Source: Sphingomonas suaedae
Lineage (GTDB): Bacteria; Pseudomonadota; Alphaproteobacteria; Sphingomonadales; Sphingomonadaceae
Assembly (NCBI RefSeq): GCF_007833215.1
Contig: NZ_CP042239.1
Coordinates: forward strand, 682,001 to 746,000
Direction: 5' to 3'
Length of the DNA: 64,000 nt
The notes under the pieces are model-generated. The model was not told where the DNA came from and ran no database searches. It saw nothing but the letters and a program-made list of their open reading frames with translations. Positions 26,600-34,710 of this stretch are shown here, one piece after another; positions within the stretch are counted from its first letter, which is position 1, and every line of letters starts with the position of its first letter. The position numbers were made by a program, and so were the translations under genes.

Positions 26600-27376
26600 T
26601 CACACAGACGCTAGCGTCGGCCGCGTAGCTGCTGCGGCGGCGCGACTTAGGCGAATTTGAAGATAGTGCGGGTCGAAGTCCGCGACGTTCGCGAGCTCCC
26701 GCCAGCAGGGCACCCGCACTTCGTGATGCGACATCATGACCAGGCCTGCCTCGCGTAGTGCTTTCAACGTCCGATTTACATGAACAGATGTCATGCCCAG
26801 CGCATCGCCCAGTTGGGTCTGCGACATAGGCAGGGTGAAGTGTGTGCGGCACTCGTCTCCCGCGTCTTCGAACCGAACCGCCATCTCACAGAATAGATGT
26901 GCCATCCGCGAACGCGCGTCGCGGCGACCGACATTGACGACCCATTGCGACAGGATTGCCGCATCCACCGAACAGTCGCGCCAAAATGCCTCGGCGATAT
27001 TCGGGTAGGCGCGCGCGACGGCCAAAAGCTGGGCATGCGACACTTGCATGATCGCGGTTGGCGTCAGCGCTTGCAGCGGCCACTCTGTCGCAGGGGCAAC
27101 AAGGGAATGAAGATCGCACATGTCGCCGGCGATATGCAGCGCCGTGATCTGTCGCCGTCCATCGATGACCTGGCCGAACCTGCCGACCAATCCGTCGATG
27201 ATCAACGATACATGGTTGGCATGTTGATCGGGAGAAACGATATCCACGTTCGCGCGGGCGATCGTTGTTCGTCCCCGCATGGCGAGTAGCGCATTTGATT
27301 CATCGTCAGATAGCGACGATCGCCGTTGCAGGCGCTCGACAAATGCCATCATCGCGGATTGATCGACAGAAGCCAT
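26600..27376 (-). CDS. Crp/Fnr family transcriptional regulator
   Basis: A 258-residue regulator with an N-terminal cyclic-nucleotide-like beta-roll (residues about 25-125; VSLIIDGLVGRFGQVIDGRRQI, TALHIAGDMCDLHSL), a dimerisation helix, and a C-terminal winged helix (LPMSQTQLGDALGM, TSVHVNRTLKALREAGLV). There is no FNR-type cysteine cluster, so it is not an oxygen-sensing FeS type. Similar proteins in sphingomonads often sit alone among stress genes. It stands as a single gene, with a 100-base gap to the KGG gene. Effector and targets unknown. Confidence 0.9.
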   Translation of the reverse strand: MASVDQSAMMAFVERLQRRSSLSDDESNALLAMRGRTTIARANVDIVSPDQHANHVSLIIDGLVGRFGQVIDGRRQITALHIAGDMCDLHSLVAPATEWPLQALTPTAIMQVSHAQLLAVARAYPNIAEAFWRDCSVDAAILSQWVVNVGRRDARSRMAHLFCEMAVRFEDAGDECRTHFTLPMSQTQLGDALGMTSVHVNRTLKALREAGLVMMSHHEVRVPCWRELANVADFDPHYLQIRLSRAAAAATRPTLASV

Positions 27377-27543
27377 CGTGCTTCCCTCCAGCTACAGGCG
27401 GGAGACGAAGTATCTCTCAGCCACCGAAGCCCAGGAACCTGATCGGTGATAGAACGACGGTAACCCTGTTTAATGTTTAACGCTGCGCTCTCACGCCAAA
27501 CGCGGGTCAGAACGCCCCATTCTTCGGACGGGACACAGAGCGC

Positions 27544-27756
27544 TCAGTCCGTGGTCTGCGGTCCGCCAGAGATACTAGGTTCTGCCCGCAGTTGGTGAGA
27601 CTCGAGTTCGAGCGCGATCGTTGCGGCGCGACGATCATATTCGTCCGCGAAGCGGAAATGCGTTAGTGCGACCGAATTGTCTTCACAACAGATCGCAATG
27701 TCGCGTTCTTGGCGCGCTCGCCGTGTCAGATATGCGTGCTGATCGGACCTGGTCAT
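27544..27756 (-). CDS. small hypothetical protein
   Basis: A 70-residue soluble protein starting MTRSDQHAYLTRRARQERDI at ATG 27756, with GGAGAGG 5 bases upstream, which decides this start over a longer frame beginning at 27858. The helical pattern RARQERDIA, CCEDNSVALTHFRFADEYDRR is one I associate with short orphan proteins of sphingomonads; no named domain. Two adjacent cysteines are present. Function unknown. Confidence 0.65.
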   Translation of the reverse strand: MTRSDQHAYLTRRARQERDIAICCEDNSVALTHFRFADEYDRRAATIALELESHQLRAEPSISGGPQTTD

Positions 27757-28383
27757 ATGCCTCTCCAAAGCCCACCCGCAGCCACTCTCTAACCCACATT
27801 CCAACTGCTCCGATTCACATGGGTTAGCGAGCGTTCGATTCTTTTGAACGAGCGGCATCTAATCGCTGCACCAGACCCGGCCCCGCGGACCATCAGTTCT
27901 GGCCCGGCAATCGCCCATTTTGCCGCTTCTCGCGGCGGGCATGCTTGAGCCGGGAGGGGAGTGGCGAAATACTATGTGCTGCACCTACCGGGCGACCGCC
28001 GCGCATGTCCAGGCTTCGGCTAAAGGCGGCGGGCGCATGTTCTCATGCATGTGTTCTCGACACCCGGCCAGGTCGCCTCCCACGCTATGCTTGCAAAGCG
28101 CTTCTCGGACTCTAAGCTGATCGGGTGCCGCTCTGGCGGCGCGTGAGGCGGGTGAGCCGTCGACCGGAAAGATGGGCCGGAGCGAGTGCGCATCCGGACG
28201 ACTGTCGCGCATGTCCAGGCCGCATCGCGGCTAAAGGCGACGGTGGAGCTTTCGGTCGCGCTCCCAGCGTTCGGCTGCGCCGGGCGGTCTCGTTGCCGGA
28301 GAACAGCCCGTGCTTTTTGGCGAGGGAGTCGCGCGTTGGTCGCGCGACCGGAACGCGGGCCGCTCGGCCCGCAAGGCGCTGCC
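27757..28383. other. gene-poor region upstream of the ECF sigma gene
   Basis: No supported gene in about 630 bases. It contains the imperfect direct repeat described at 28000-28239. The stretch probably holds the promoter of the sigma/anti-sigma pair, but no clear -35/-10 pair could be assigned. Confidence 0.4.
28000..28239. repeat. imperfect direct repeat pair
   Basis: CGCGCATGTCCAGGC occurs at 28000-28014 and again at 28206-28220, each followed by CGGCTAAAGGCG (28017-28028 and 28228-28239) at slightly different spacing. The copies are about 206-211 bases apart, upstream of the ECF sigma factor gene. Whether this is a regulatory duplication or the relic of a duplicated gene segment is open. 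Confidence 0.5.
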
Positions 28384-28965
28384 ATGCGTCTGAACCTGGA
28401 TTCGCATTGCATCTGCCGCGTCCCGCTCGAAGAGGCGGACCCATTGCCGCCCGAGGATGCGAGGGTGCCTGCCCGGGCGGGCGGACTCGAGATGCTGTAT
28501 CGCATGCACCGAGACAGATTGCTGCGGTTTCTCGAGCGGCGAGGGACGCCCGATCAGGCGGCAGACATTGTGCAGCGGTTGTTCGCGCGTCTCGCGCGGA
28601 CCGATGTTGCGCCCCGGCCGGCCATCGACGCTCCGGACGCCTATCTCCGCCAGGCGGCGCATAATCTCCTGCGCGACGATGCCCGGGCCGCCGAGCGGCG
28701 CTCCGCGCATCTTCATATCTGCCTAGACGATGTGACGCTCGTTGCGCCGGATCCGATCGCCGCGCTCGAGGCCCGCGATATGCTCCAGCGCCTCGAGGCC
28801 GCTGTGGCTGGACTGCAACCGCGCACTCGCGAAATCTTCCTCGCGCACCGGGTCGACGGCTACAGCTATGGTGAGATAGCCTTTCGTACCGGCTTGAGCG
28901 TAAAGACGGTCGAGAAGCACATGAGCCGCGCGATTGCACGTCTTGGTCGGCAGTTGGGACGATGA
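28384..28965 (+). CDS. ECF RNA polymerase sigma factor (FecI-like)
   Basis: A 193-residue sigma-70 family protein. Region 2 is visible around LYRMHRDRLLRFLERRGTPDQAADIVQRLF, and region 4 as AGLQPRTREIFLAHRVDGYSYGEI then GLSVKTVEKHMSRAIARLGR. The start is uncertain: ATG 28384 gives a 36-residue lead before region 2; ATG 28492 would begin right at region 2. FecR follows 28 bases after the stop, then an STN-type TonB receptor, the standard cell-surface signalling trio. In this locus it should switch on the receptor and isopeptidase genes when the receptor binds its ligand, probably the lasso peptide. That ligand is inference. Confidence 0.88.
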   Translation: MRLNLDSHCICRVPLEEADPLPPEDARVPARAGGLEMLYRMHRDRLLRFLERRGTPDQAADIVQRLFARLARTDVAPRPAIDAPDAYLRQAAHNLLRDDARAAERRSAHLHICLDDVTLVAPDPIAALEARDMLQRLEAAVAGLQPRTREIFLAHRVDGYSYGEIAFRTGLSVKTVEKHMSRAIARLGRQLGR

Positions 28966-28993
28966 TCGGGAGAACAGACAAGGCCTGCCTCCG

Positions 28994-29965
28994 ATGAGCC
29001 GTGAACACGACGCGGCGGCTTGGTTTGCGCGCATGCGCGGCCCCGATGCCACGGGCGCGCGGTCCCAGTTCGAGGCCTGGTATGGCGATTCGGAGAATGC
29101 CGCAGCGTACGATCATCTCGTGCGGAGCTGGGAGCAGGCCAAGTTCCTCGCCAACACGCCGACCGGTCGCGCGCGCAATCTGGAGCTTGCGCGACCTGGC
29201 CGACAACGCAAGCCCATCGTGTTTGGCATGGCACTCGCAGCCGCGGTCTGCCTGTGCCTGGTCTGGGCGATGCCGCGCGTGCAGCAATTTCTTCCATTGG
29301 AGCACTCGCCATCGCGCGAGATCGCGTCTCTTGGCGACAGCCTGCGAACGGTTTTACTTGCGGACGGCTCCCGCGTCACGCTCGACCGCGCTTCGCGTCT
29401 TGCCGTTGATTTTCGCGCAGACGAGCGACGGCTGCGGTTGATCGCGGGCCGGGCCCGGTTCGATGTCGCGCACGACCCGGTGCGTCCGTTCATGGTCGAT
29501 GCGGGGCCTGGCACTGTGATCGCCCATGGGACCGTCTTTGACGTGTCCGTTGCGCCGGGAGGTGTCGAGATCGTGCTGCTGCAGGGCGCGATCGAGGCGC
29601 GCGAGCGCGCCGATGGCGCGGGCCGTGTCCGCCGTCTCTCGCCCGGACAGAAAGTCCTCATATCGGGCGGTGCGCTCGAAATGCCCGTCGCCGCTAGCAT
29701 GCGCGACATGCAGTGGGTCACGCCGATGATTGCGTTCGATGCGACCCCGCTCGACGCGGCGGTGGCCCGGTTCAACCGGATCGGTGGGCGCCGGATCGTG
29801 ATCGAAGGGCAAATCTCGCCTCGCATGCGTGTGACCGGCACGTTCCGGCGCGATGATCCGGCGGGATTTGCGACAACGATAGCGGCCAGTTTCGGTCTGG
29901 AGGTCCGGCGCGAGGAGCCAGCGATGCTCGTGCTCGTCGCACAGCGATCCGAAAAAAAGTCATAG
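28994..29965 (+). CDS. FecR family anti-sigma factor
   Basis: A 323-residue protein starting at ATG 28994. N-terminal cytoplasmic part has the FecR motif AAAWFARMRGPDAT and WYGDSENAAAYDHLVRSWE; a single membrane helix lies about 76-93 (FGMALAAAVCLCLVWAM); the periplasmic part has the FecR core (GDSLRTVLLADGSRVTLDRASR, GRARFDVAHD, RPFMVDAGPGTVIAHGTVFDV) and a C-terminal STN-like tail (DATPLDAAVARFNRIGG). It passes the signal from the receptor STN domain to the sigma factor encoded upstream. GTG/ATG alternatives further 5' (28934) lack a ribosome site. Confidence 0.92.
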   Translation: MSREHDAAAWFARMRGPDATGARSQFEAWYGDSENAAAYDHLVRSWEQAKFLANTPTGRARNLELARPGRQRKPIVFGMALAAAVCLCLVWAMPRVQQFLPLEHSPSREIASLGDSLRTVLLADGSRVTLDRASRLAVDFRADERRLRLIAGRARFDVAHDPVRPFMVDAGPGTVIAHGTVFDVSVAPGGVEIVLLQGAIEARERADGAGRVRRLSPGQKVLISGGALEMPVAASMRDMQWVTPMIAFDATPLDAAVARFNRIGGRRIVIEGQISPRMRVTGTFRRDDPAGFATTIAASFGLEVRREEPAMLVLVAQRSEKKS

Positions 29966-30036
29966 GGTAAATCGCCCCGGGCATCGTCTCGCCTTTCGAA
30001 GGGACGCGATCAACGCGCGCCCATTCGGGGAGAGAC

Positions 30037-32571
30037 ATGTCAAATCGCTATCTGATGTCGTGCGCGGTCGGCGCTATCGCCTGCCTCGCTATCGCGCCGG
30101 TGTCCGCCCAGGACACCGCGCGGCGTTCTGTCCGTCTGCCGGCGCAGCCGCTCGCCACCTCGCTTGTAGCTGTCGGCACCTTGTTCGGCCGGACTGTCGC
30201 GGTGGACAGCCAATTGGTCGCGGGACGCACGGCGCCGCCGCTTGATGCGGTCCTGACCTTCGAGGAAGCGGTTGCCGCCTTGCTCTCGGGCAGCGGGCTC
30301 GAGGCGGCGCCGGTTGGCACCGGCATGGTCATCCGTCCGGTGTCGCAGGCTGCGCGCACCGAAGAGGTGACGGTGACCGGCACGCGTATCCGCGGCGGGC
30401 GCGTCGCATCGACCACGATTAGCATTGGCAGCGAGGCGATGCGCAACGCAGGCCAGGCAAGCGCCGCCGACCTGTTTCGCGCATTGCCGCAGAATTTCGG
30501 GGGCGGCCAGAATCCGGGGATCGGCGCGAACGTGCCGCAGGGCAAGGGCGCGGATCTCGCGGGTGGATCGTCGGTCAATCTGCGCGGGCTGGGCAGCGAC
30601 GCGACGCTCACGCTGCTCGATGGCCGCCGGCTGAGCTATGATGGCGCGCTGCAGAGCGTCGACATCTCGGCGATCCCGTTCGCCGCGATCGACCGGATCG
30701 AAGTCGTTCCCGATGGTGCTTCGGCGCTGTTCGGTTCGGACGCCGTGGCGGGTGTCGTCAATATCCTGCTGCGGCGGGATTTCGACGGTCTGGAAACCAG
30801 CGCCCGGCTCGCCGGATCGACCGATGGCGGAAATTTCCAGCAGCAATATGGTGTAGCCGCCGGGCAGGCCTGGGCATCGGGCAGCGCGTTCCTGGCCTAT
30901 GAATATGCCCGGTCCACGCCGATCACCGCCGAGCAGCGCTCCTATGCTGCGACGCGGACGCCGGGTGTCACCCTCTTTCCGTATCTGCGCCATCACAACG
31001 CCGCACTGACCCTGCGCCAGCAGATCGCGCCGGGGCTGCGCTTCGACCTTACGGGGCTCTTCAACAAGCGCTGGCACGCGCTCGCTTCCCCGCTCGATTC
31101 GTCAGGCGATTTGTCGGCGAGCCGGTTCGAGGGGCGCAACAGCAGCGAATCCTGGGCGCTCGCCCCTTCGCTCGAACTGGCCTTGCCGGCAGAGTGGCGG
31201 GTCGCACTTTCGGGCAGCTATGGCTGGAACCGGGTGCGCTATGGCGGAACCTATTATTATGGACTCGACGCGATCGATGCCGGCTCGGGAGCTTATCGCA
31301 ACGTCACCGAGGCGGCCGAGCTGTCGGGCAACGGCAAGCTCATCGACCTTCCGGGAGGGGCCGCCAAGCTCGCGCTGGGGACAGGATTTCGCCGCAATCG
31401 CTTCGAGCGCATGTCGAGCCGGGGTGCAGCTGAGCGCATCGACCGCCGTCAGGACAGCTATTATGGCTTCGCCGAAGTGAGCCTGCCGCTGGTGGGTCCG
31501 GGGGCGGCGTCATTTGTCCACCGGCTCGATCTCAGCCTCGCCGCGCGCACCGAACATTATCCCGGGCTCGCGACCGTGACGACGCCCAAGTTCGGCGTGA
31601 TCTATGCGCCGACCCCCGATGTCTCGCTCAAGGGGAGCTGGGGGCGTTCATTCCGCGCCGCGACCCTTTACGAGCAATATACGCCGCGTACTGCCGTCCT
31701 CTATCGCGCCGCTACGCTGGGTGGCGCCACAGGTAGCGGCACGGCGATCCTGCTGGTGGGCGGCAATGCCGATCTGGAGCCTGAACGCTCGACCAACTGG
31801 TCGGCGACACTTGCGCTCCATCCGCGATCGCTTCCCGGCGCGACGCTCGAGCTCAGTTGGTTCAGCGTGGACTATCGCGACCGGATCGTGACGCCGATCC
31901 TGTTTCGCAGCCAGGCGCTGACGGATCCGATCTATCGCGATCGCCTTACTCTCGATCCTTCCAGCGCAGCGCAAGCCGCAGTGCTCGCCGGGGCAGCTTC
32001 GTTCATCAATGCGTCGGGCACCGCCTATGATCCGGCCAATGTCGTCGCGATCGTCGACAACAGCAACGTCAACGCCGGGCGACAGACCGCGCGCGGTCTC
32101 GACATTCTGGGTCGCTACCGATTCGCGCTCGGCGGCGGCATGCTCGCAACGACACTCAATCTGAGCTGGCTTGAGAGCAATCAGCAGATCCGGCCCGAAT
32201 TGCCCGAAGCCAGGCTTGCCGGCACCCTGTTCAATCCGCCGAATCTGCGCGGCCGGGGTGAACTGAGCTGGAGCGGCGGTCCGCTCAGCCTTACCGCAGC
32301 GCTCAACTATATCGGTCCGGTGCGCGACACGCGCGCTTCGCCATCGGCACGCGTCGCCGGGATGGCGCCGTTCGATCTCACCGTGCGCTTTCGCAGGCCC
32401 CCAGGGCCGGGTCTGTTCGACGGTCTCGATATCGCAGCGTCTGCCCAGAATCTGTTCAATGACAAGCCCGACCCGATCGCGACCAGCCTGTTCCTCGACA
32501 CGCCCTATGACAGCACCAATTATTCGCCGTTCGGGCGTGTGCTCAGCCTGTCGGTGACGAAATCATGGTGA
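30037..32571 (+). CDS. TonB-dependent receptor with STN signalling domain
   Basis: An 844-residue outer-membrane receptor, with strong GGGGAGAGA 6 bases before ATG 30037. Signal peptide 1-24 (ends APVSAQ), secretin/TonB N-terminal (STN) domain about 29-101 (SVRLPAQPLATSLVAVGTLF), TonB box EEVTVTGTR at 109-117, plug (VNLRGLGSDATLTLLDGRRL; PDGASALFGSDAVAGVVNIL) and a barrel ending LSVTKSW. The STN domain and upstream FecI/FecR pair make it a transducing receptor. Its stop overlaps the isopeptidase start by seven bases. In known sphingomonad lasso loci such receptors are thought to import the lasso peptide for cleavage. Confidence 0.93.
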   Translation: MSNRYLMSCAVGAIACLAIAPVSAQDTARRSVRLPAQPLATSLVAVGTLFGRTVAVDSQLVAGRTAPPLDAVLTFEEAVAALLSGSGLEAAPVGTGMVIRPVSQAARTEEVTVTGTRIRGGRVASTTISIGSEAMRNAGQASAADLFRALPQNFGGGQNPGIGANVPQGKGADLAGGSSVNLRGLGSDATLTLLDGRRLSYDGALQSVDISAIPFAAIDRIEVVPDGASALFGSDAVAGVVNILLRRDFDGLETSARLAGSTDGGNFQQQYGVAAGQAWASGSAFLAYEYARSTPITAEQRSYAATRTPGVTLFPYLRHHNAALTLRQQIAPGLRFDLTGLFNKRWHALASPLDSSGDLSASRFEGRNSSESWALAPSLELALPAEWRVALSGSYGWNRVRYGGTYYYGLDAIDAGSGAYRNVTEAAELSGNGKLIDLPGGAAKLALGTGFRRNRFERMSSRGAAERIDRRQDSYYGFAEVSLPLVGPGAASFVHRLDLSLAARTEHYPGLATVTTPKFGVIYAPTPDVSLKGSWGRSFRAATLYEQYTPRTAVLYRAATLGGATGSGTAILLVGGNADLEPERSTNWSATLALHPRSLPGATLELSWFSVDYRDRIVTPILFRSQALTDPIYRDRLTLDPSSAAQAAVLAGAASFINASGTAYDPANVVAIVDNSNVNAGRQTARGLDILGRYRFALGGGMLATTLNLSWLESNQQIRPELPEARLAGTLFNPPNLRGRGELSWSGGPLSLTAALNYIGPVRDTRASPSARVAGMAPFDLTVRFRRPPGPGLFDGLDIAASAQNLFNDKPDPIATSLFLDTPYDSTNYSPFGRVLSLSVTKSW

Positions 32572-34673
32572 GGGCGCTGGCAAGCGCGCTCGCCATCGCC
32601 GTGGCGGCATGTGGGGCATCGTCAGCGCAGGCGCGTTGCGATGACCTGCTGCCAGACGGGCCGGGCACGGAACCCGTTCGCGACATCACCGCGCGCGATC
32701 TCGCCCGGATCCGCGATATCGGGGAACCCATCGCGACCGGGATCGCGACGAGCCCCTATGCGATCTCGCCCGATGGACGACGACTCGCCTTCGTGATCGC
32801 GCGCGGCGACCCGGCCACCAACCGGGTTTGCACCGCGCTGGTGGCGATGCCGCTCGACGGCAGGGAGGCGCCGCGGTTGCTCGACCGCGGCGGGGCTTTG
32901 CCGGTCCATGCCGGGACGTTCAGGGGGCTATTCATCGATACCGGCTTTCCCGAGCAGATCACGCCGATTTGGTCGCCCGATGGTAGTTCGATCGCCTATC
33001 GCAAGGTGGTCGAAGGGAAGGTTCAGCTGGTGCGCGCCGCGACCGATGGCAGCGGCGCGAGCGTGGTGACCCGTTCGCCGACCGATATCGAGGACTTCGC
33101 CTGGCTGCCGGACGGCAAGGCGATCGTCTATGCGACCCGCGCCAGCCGGATCGAGGCTGAGCGCGCAATCGACCGCGAGGGCGAAGCCGGCTGGCGCTAC
33201 GACGCGCGCGTTGTTCCCAACATCAGTTGGCGTCCCAATCCCTGGGCGCGCGACCTTCCGGTCAGCTATCTGCGCGTCGATCTTGCAAATGACGCGCAGC
33301 GCGCGGCCACCGCAGCCGAGCAGGCGCACGTGGTGGTGCCTCCGATGCCCGGCTATCCCTATGACGGGGTCGCGACCGCTGAGACCGGTGCCCAAGCATG
33401 GACCGAACGAGTCAGCCGCCATCCTTATGCAGAGCACCAGCTATGGGTGAGCGATGCCAGGGGGCGGCGAACCGCTTGCACGCTGCCCGGCTGTACGGGC
33501 CGCATCTCGCGGGTTTTCTGGGCGGAAGGCGACCGCGCCATCCTCTTTCTCGGGCGTGCGGGCTGGCGCGGCGAGCAGACCGTGCTGCATCGCTGGCAAC
33601 CCGGGTCCAACCGGTTGACGACTGTGCTGCGCACGACCGACACGCTGAGCGGGTGCATCCAGACCGGGCGGGAGCTGATTTGCGGGCGCGAGAACGCGAC
33701 GATGCCGCGCCGGATCGTCGCCATCGACGTTGCGACAGGGCGCGATCGGCTCATCTACGATCCCAATCCCGAGTTCGCGAGGCTGCGCCTCGGCCGCGTA
33801 CAGCGCCTGCGTTTCACCACAGATCGCGGGCTGGAAGCGTGGGGCGACCTCGTGCTGCCGCCTGGCTATGGCGGCACCAGCAAGCTCCCGCTGATCGTGG
33901 TCAGCTATCACAGCCGCGGCTTCCTGCGCGGCGGCACCGGCGACGAATATCCGATCCATCCGCTCGCGGCGAAGGGGTTCGCCGTGCTGAGCTTTGAGCG
34001 GCCACCGAGCGTAGCCGCCGTCGCGCCCGGGATCACCAGCTGGCCCGAGGCGCTTGCCGAGTTGCAGCGCGACTGGAACGAGCGGCGCAGCGTCCATTCC
34101 GCGCTGATGGCCGGGATCGACAAGGCGATCGCGACCGGTGCGATCGATCCGGACCGGGTCGGTATCACCGGCCTCAGTGATGGTGCGTCGATCGTCGAGT
34201 TTGCCCTCGTCAATTCGACTCGGTTCAAGGCCGCCGCGATGAGTACCTGTTGCGACGATAGGCTGACCTCGCTGGTGCTGGGCGGGGAGGCGTGGGGCGG
34301 CGAGAACCGCCGCTCGGGCTATCCGCTGTCGGTCGATAACGACCGCGAATACTGGAAGCCGATCTCGCTGTCGGTCAACGCGCGGCGGATCACCACGCCG
34401 ATCCTGTTCCAGCTCGCCGATCGCGAGGCGGGGCTTGCGCTCGAATCCTATGGGGCGCTGCGCGAGGCGAACAAGCCGGTCGAGATGCGCATCTATCCCG
34501 ACGAATATCACAACAAGGTTCAGCCGCGTCATCGGCTCGCGGTCTATACGCGCAACATCGACTGGTTCGCATTCTGGCTGCGCAATGTCGAAGACCCGGA
34601 CCCCGGAAAGCAGGATCAATATGCCCGCTGGCGTGCCTTGCGCGAACCCGCGGGGGGAAGCGACCCACGGTGA
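32565..34673 (+). CDS. lasso peptide isopeptidase (Atxe2-like prolyl oligopeptidase fold)
   Basis: A 702-residue serine hydrolase: N-terminal signal-like segment (MVRALASALAIAVAACGASSA), a beta-propeller with repeated SPDGRRLAF, WSPDGSSIAY, WLPDGKAIVY blades, and a C-terminal alpha/beta hydrolase. Catalytic residues visible: S538 in GLSDG, D619 in LADREAG and H649 in DEYHNK. This matches the lasso isopeptidases that hydrolyse the Gly1-Asp side-chain bond and linearise the lasso. It starts inside the end of the receptor gene and converges on the synthetase gene. The signal segment suggests periplasmic location. It is the key marker that this locus makes and recycles a lasso peptide. Confidence 0.9.
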   Translation: MVRALASALAIAVAACGASSAQARCDDLLPDGPGTEPVRDITARDLARIRDIGEPIATGIATSPYAISPDGRRLAFVIARGDPATNRVCTALVAMPLDGREAPRLLDRGGALPVHAGTFRGLFIDTGFPEQITPIWSPDGSSIAYRKVVEGKVQLVRAATDGSGASVVTRSPTDIEDFAWLPDGKAIVYATRASRIEAERAIDREGEAGWRYDARVVPNISWRPNPWARDLPVSYLRVDLANDAQRAATAAEQAHVVVPPMPGYPYDGVATAETGAQAWTERVSRHPYAEHQLWVSDARGRRTACTLPGCTGRISRVFWAEGDRAILFLGRAGWRGEQTVLHRWQPGSNRLTTVLRTTDTLSGCIQTGRELICGRENATMPRRIVAIDVATGRDRLIYDPNPEFARLRLGRVQRLRFTTDRGLEAWGDLVLPPGYGGTSKLPLIVVSYHSRGFLRGGTGDEYPIHPLAAKGFAVLSFERPPSVAAVAPGITSWPEALAELQRDWNERRSVHSALMAGIDKAIATGAIDPDRVGITGLSDGASIVEFALVNSTRFKAAAMSTCCDDRLTSLVLGGEAWGGENRRSGYPLSVDNDREYWKPISLSVNARRITTPILFQLADREAGLALESYGALREANKPVEMRIYPDEYHNKVQPRHRLAVYTRNIDWFAFWLRNVEDPDPGKQDQYARWRALREPAGGSDPR

Positions 34674-34710
34674 GGCGAAGGCGGCGGGCCTGTGCGGAAC
34701 GCGCCCTTCG

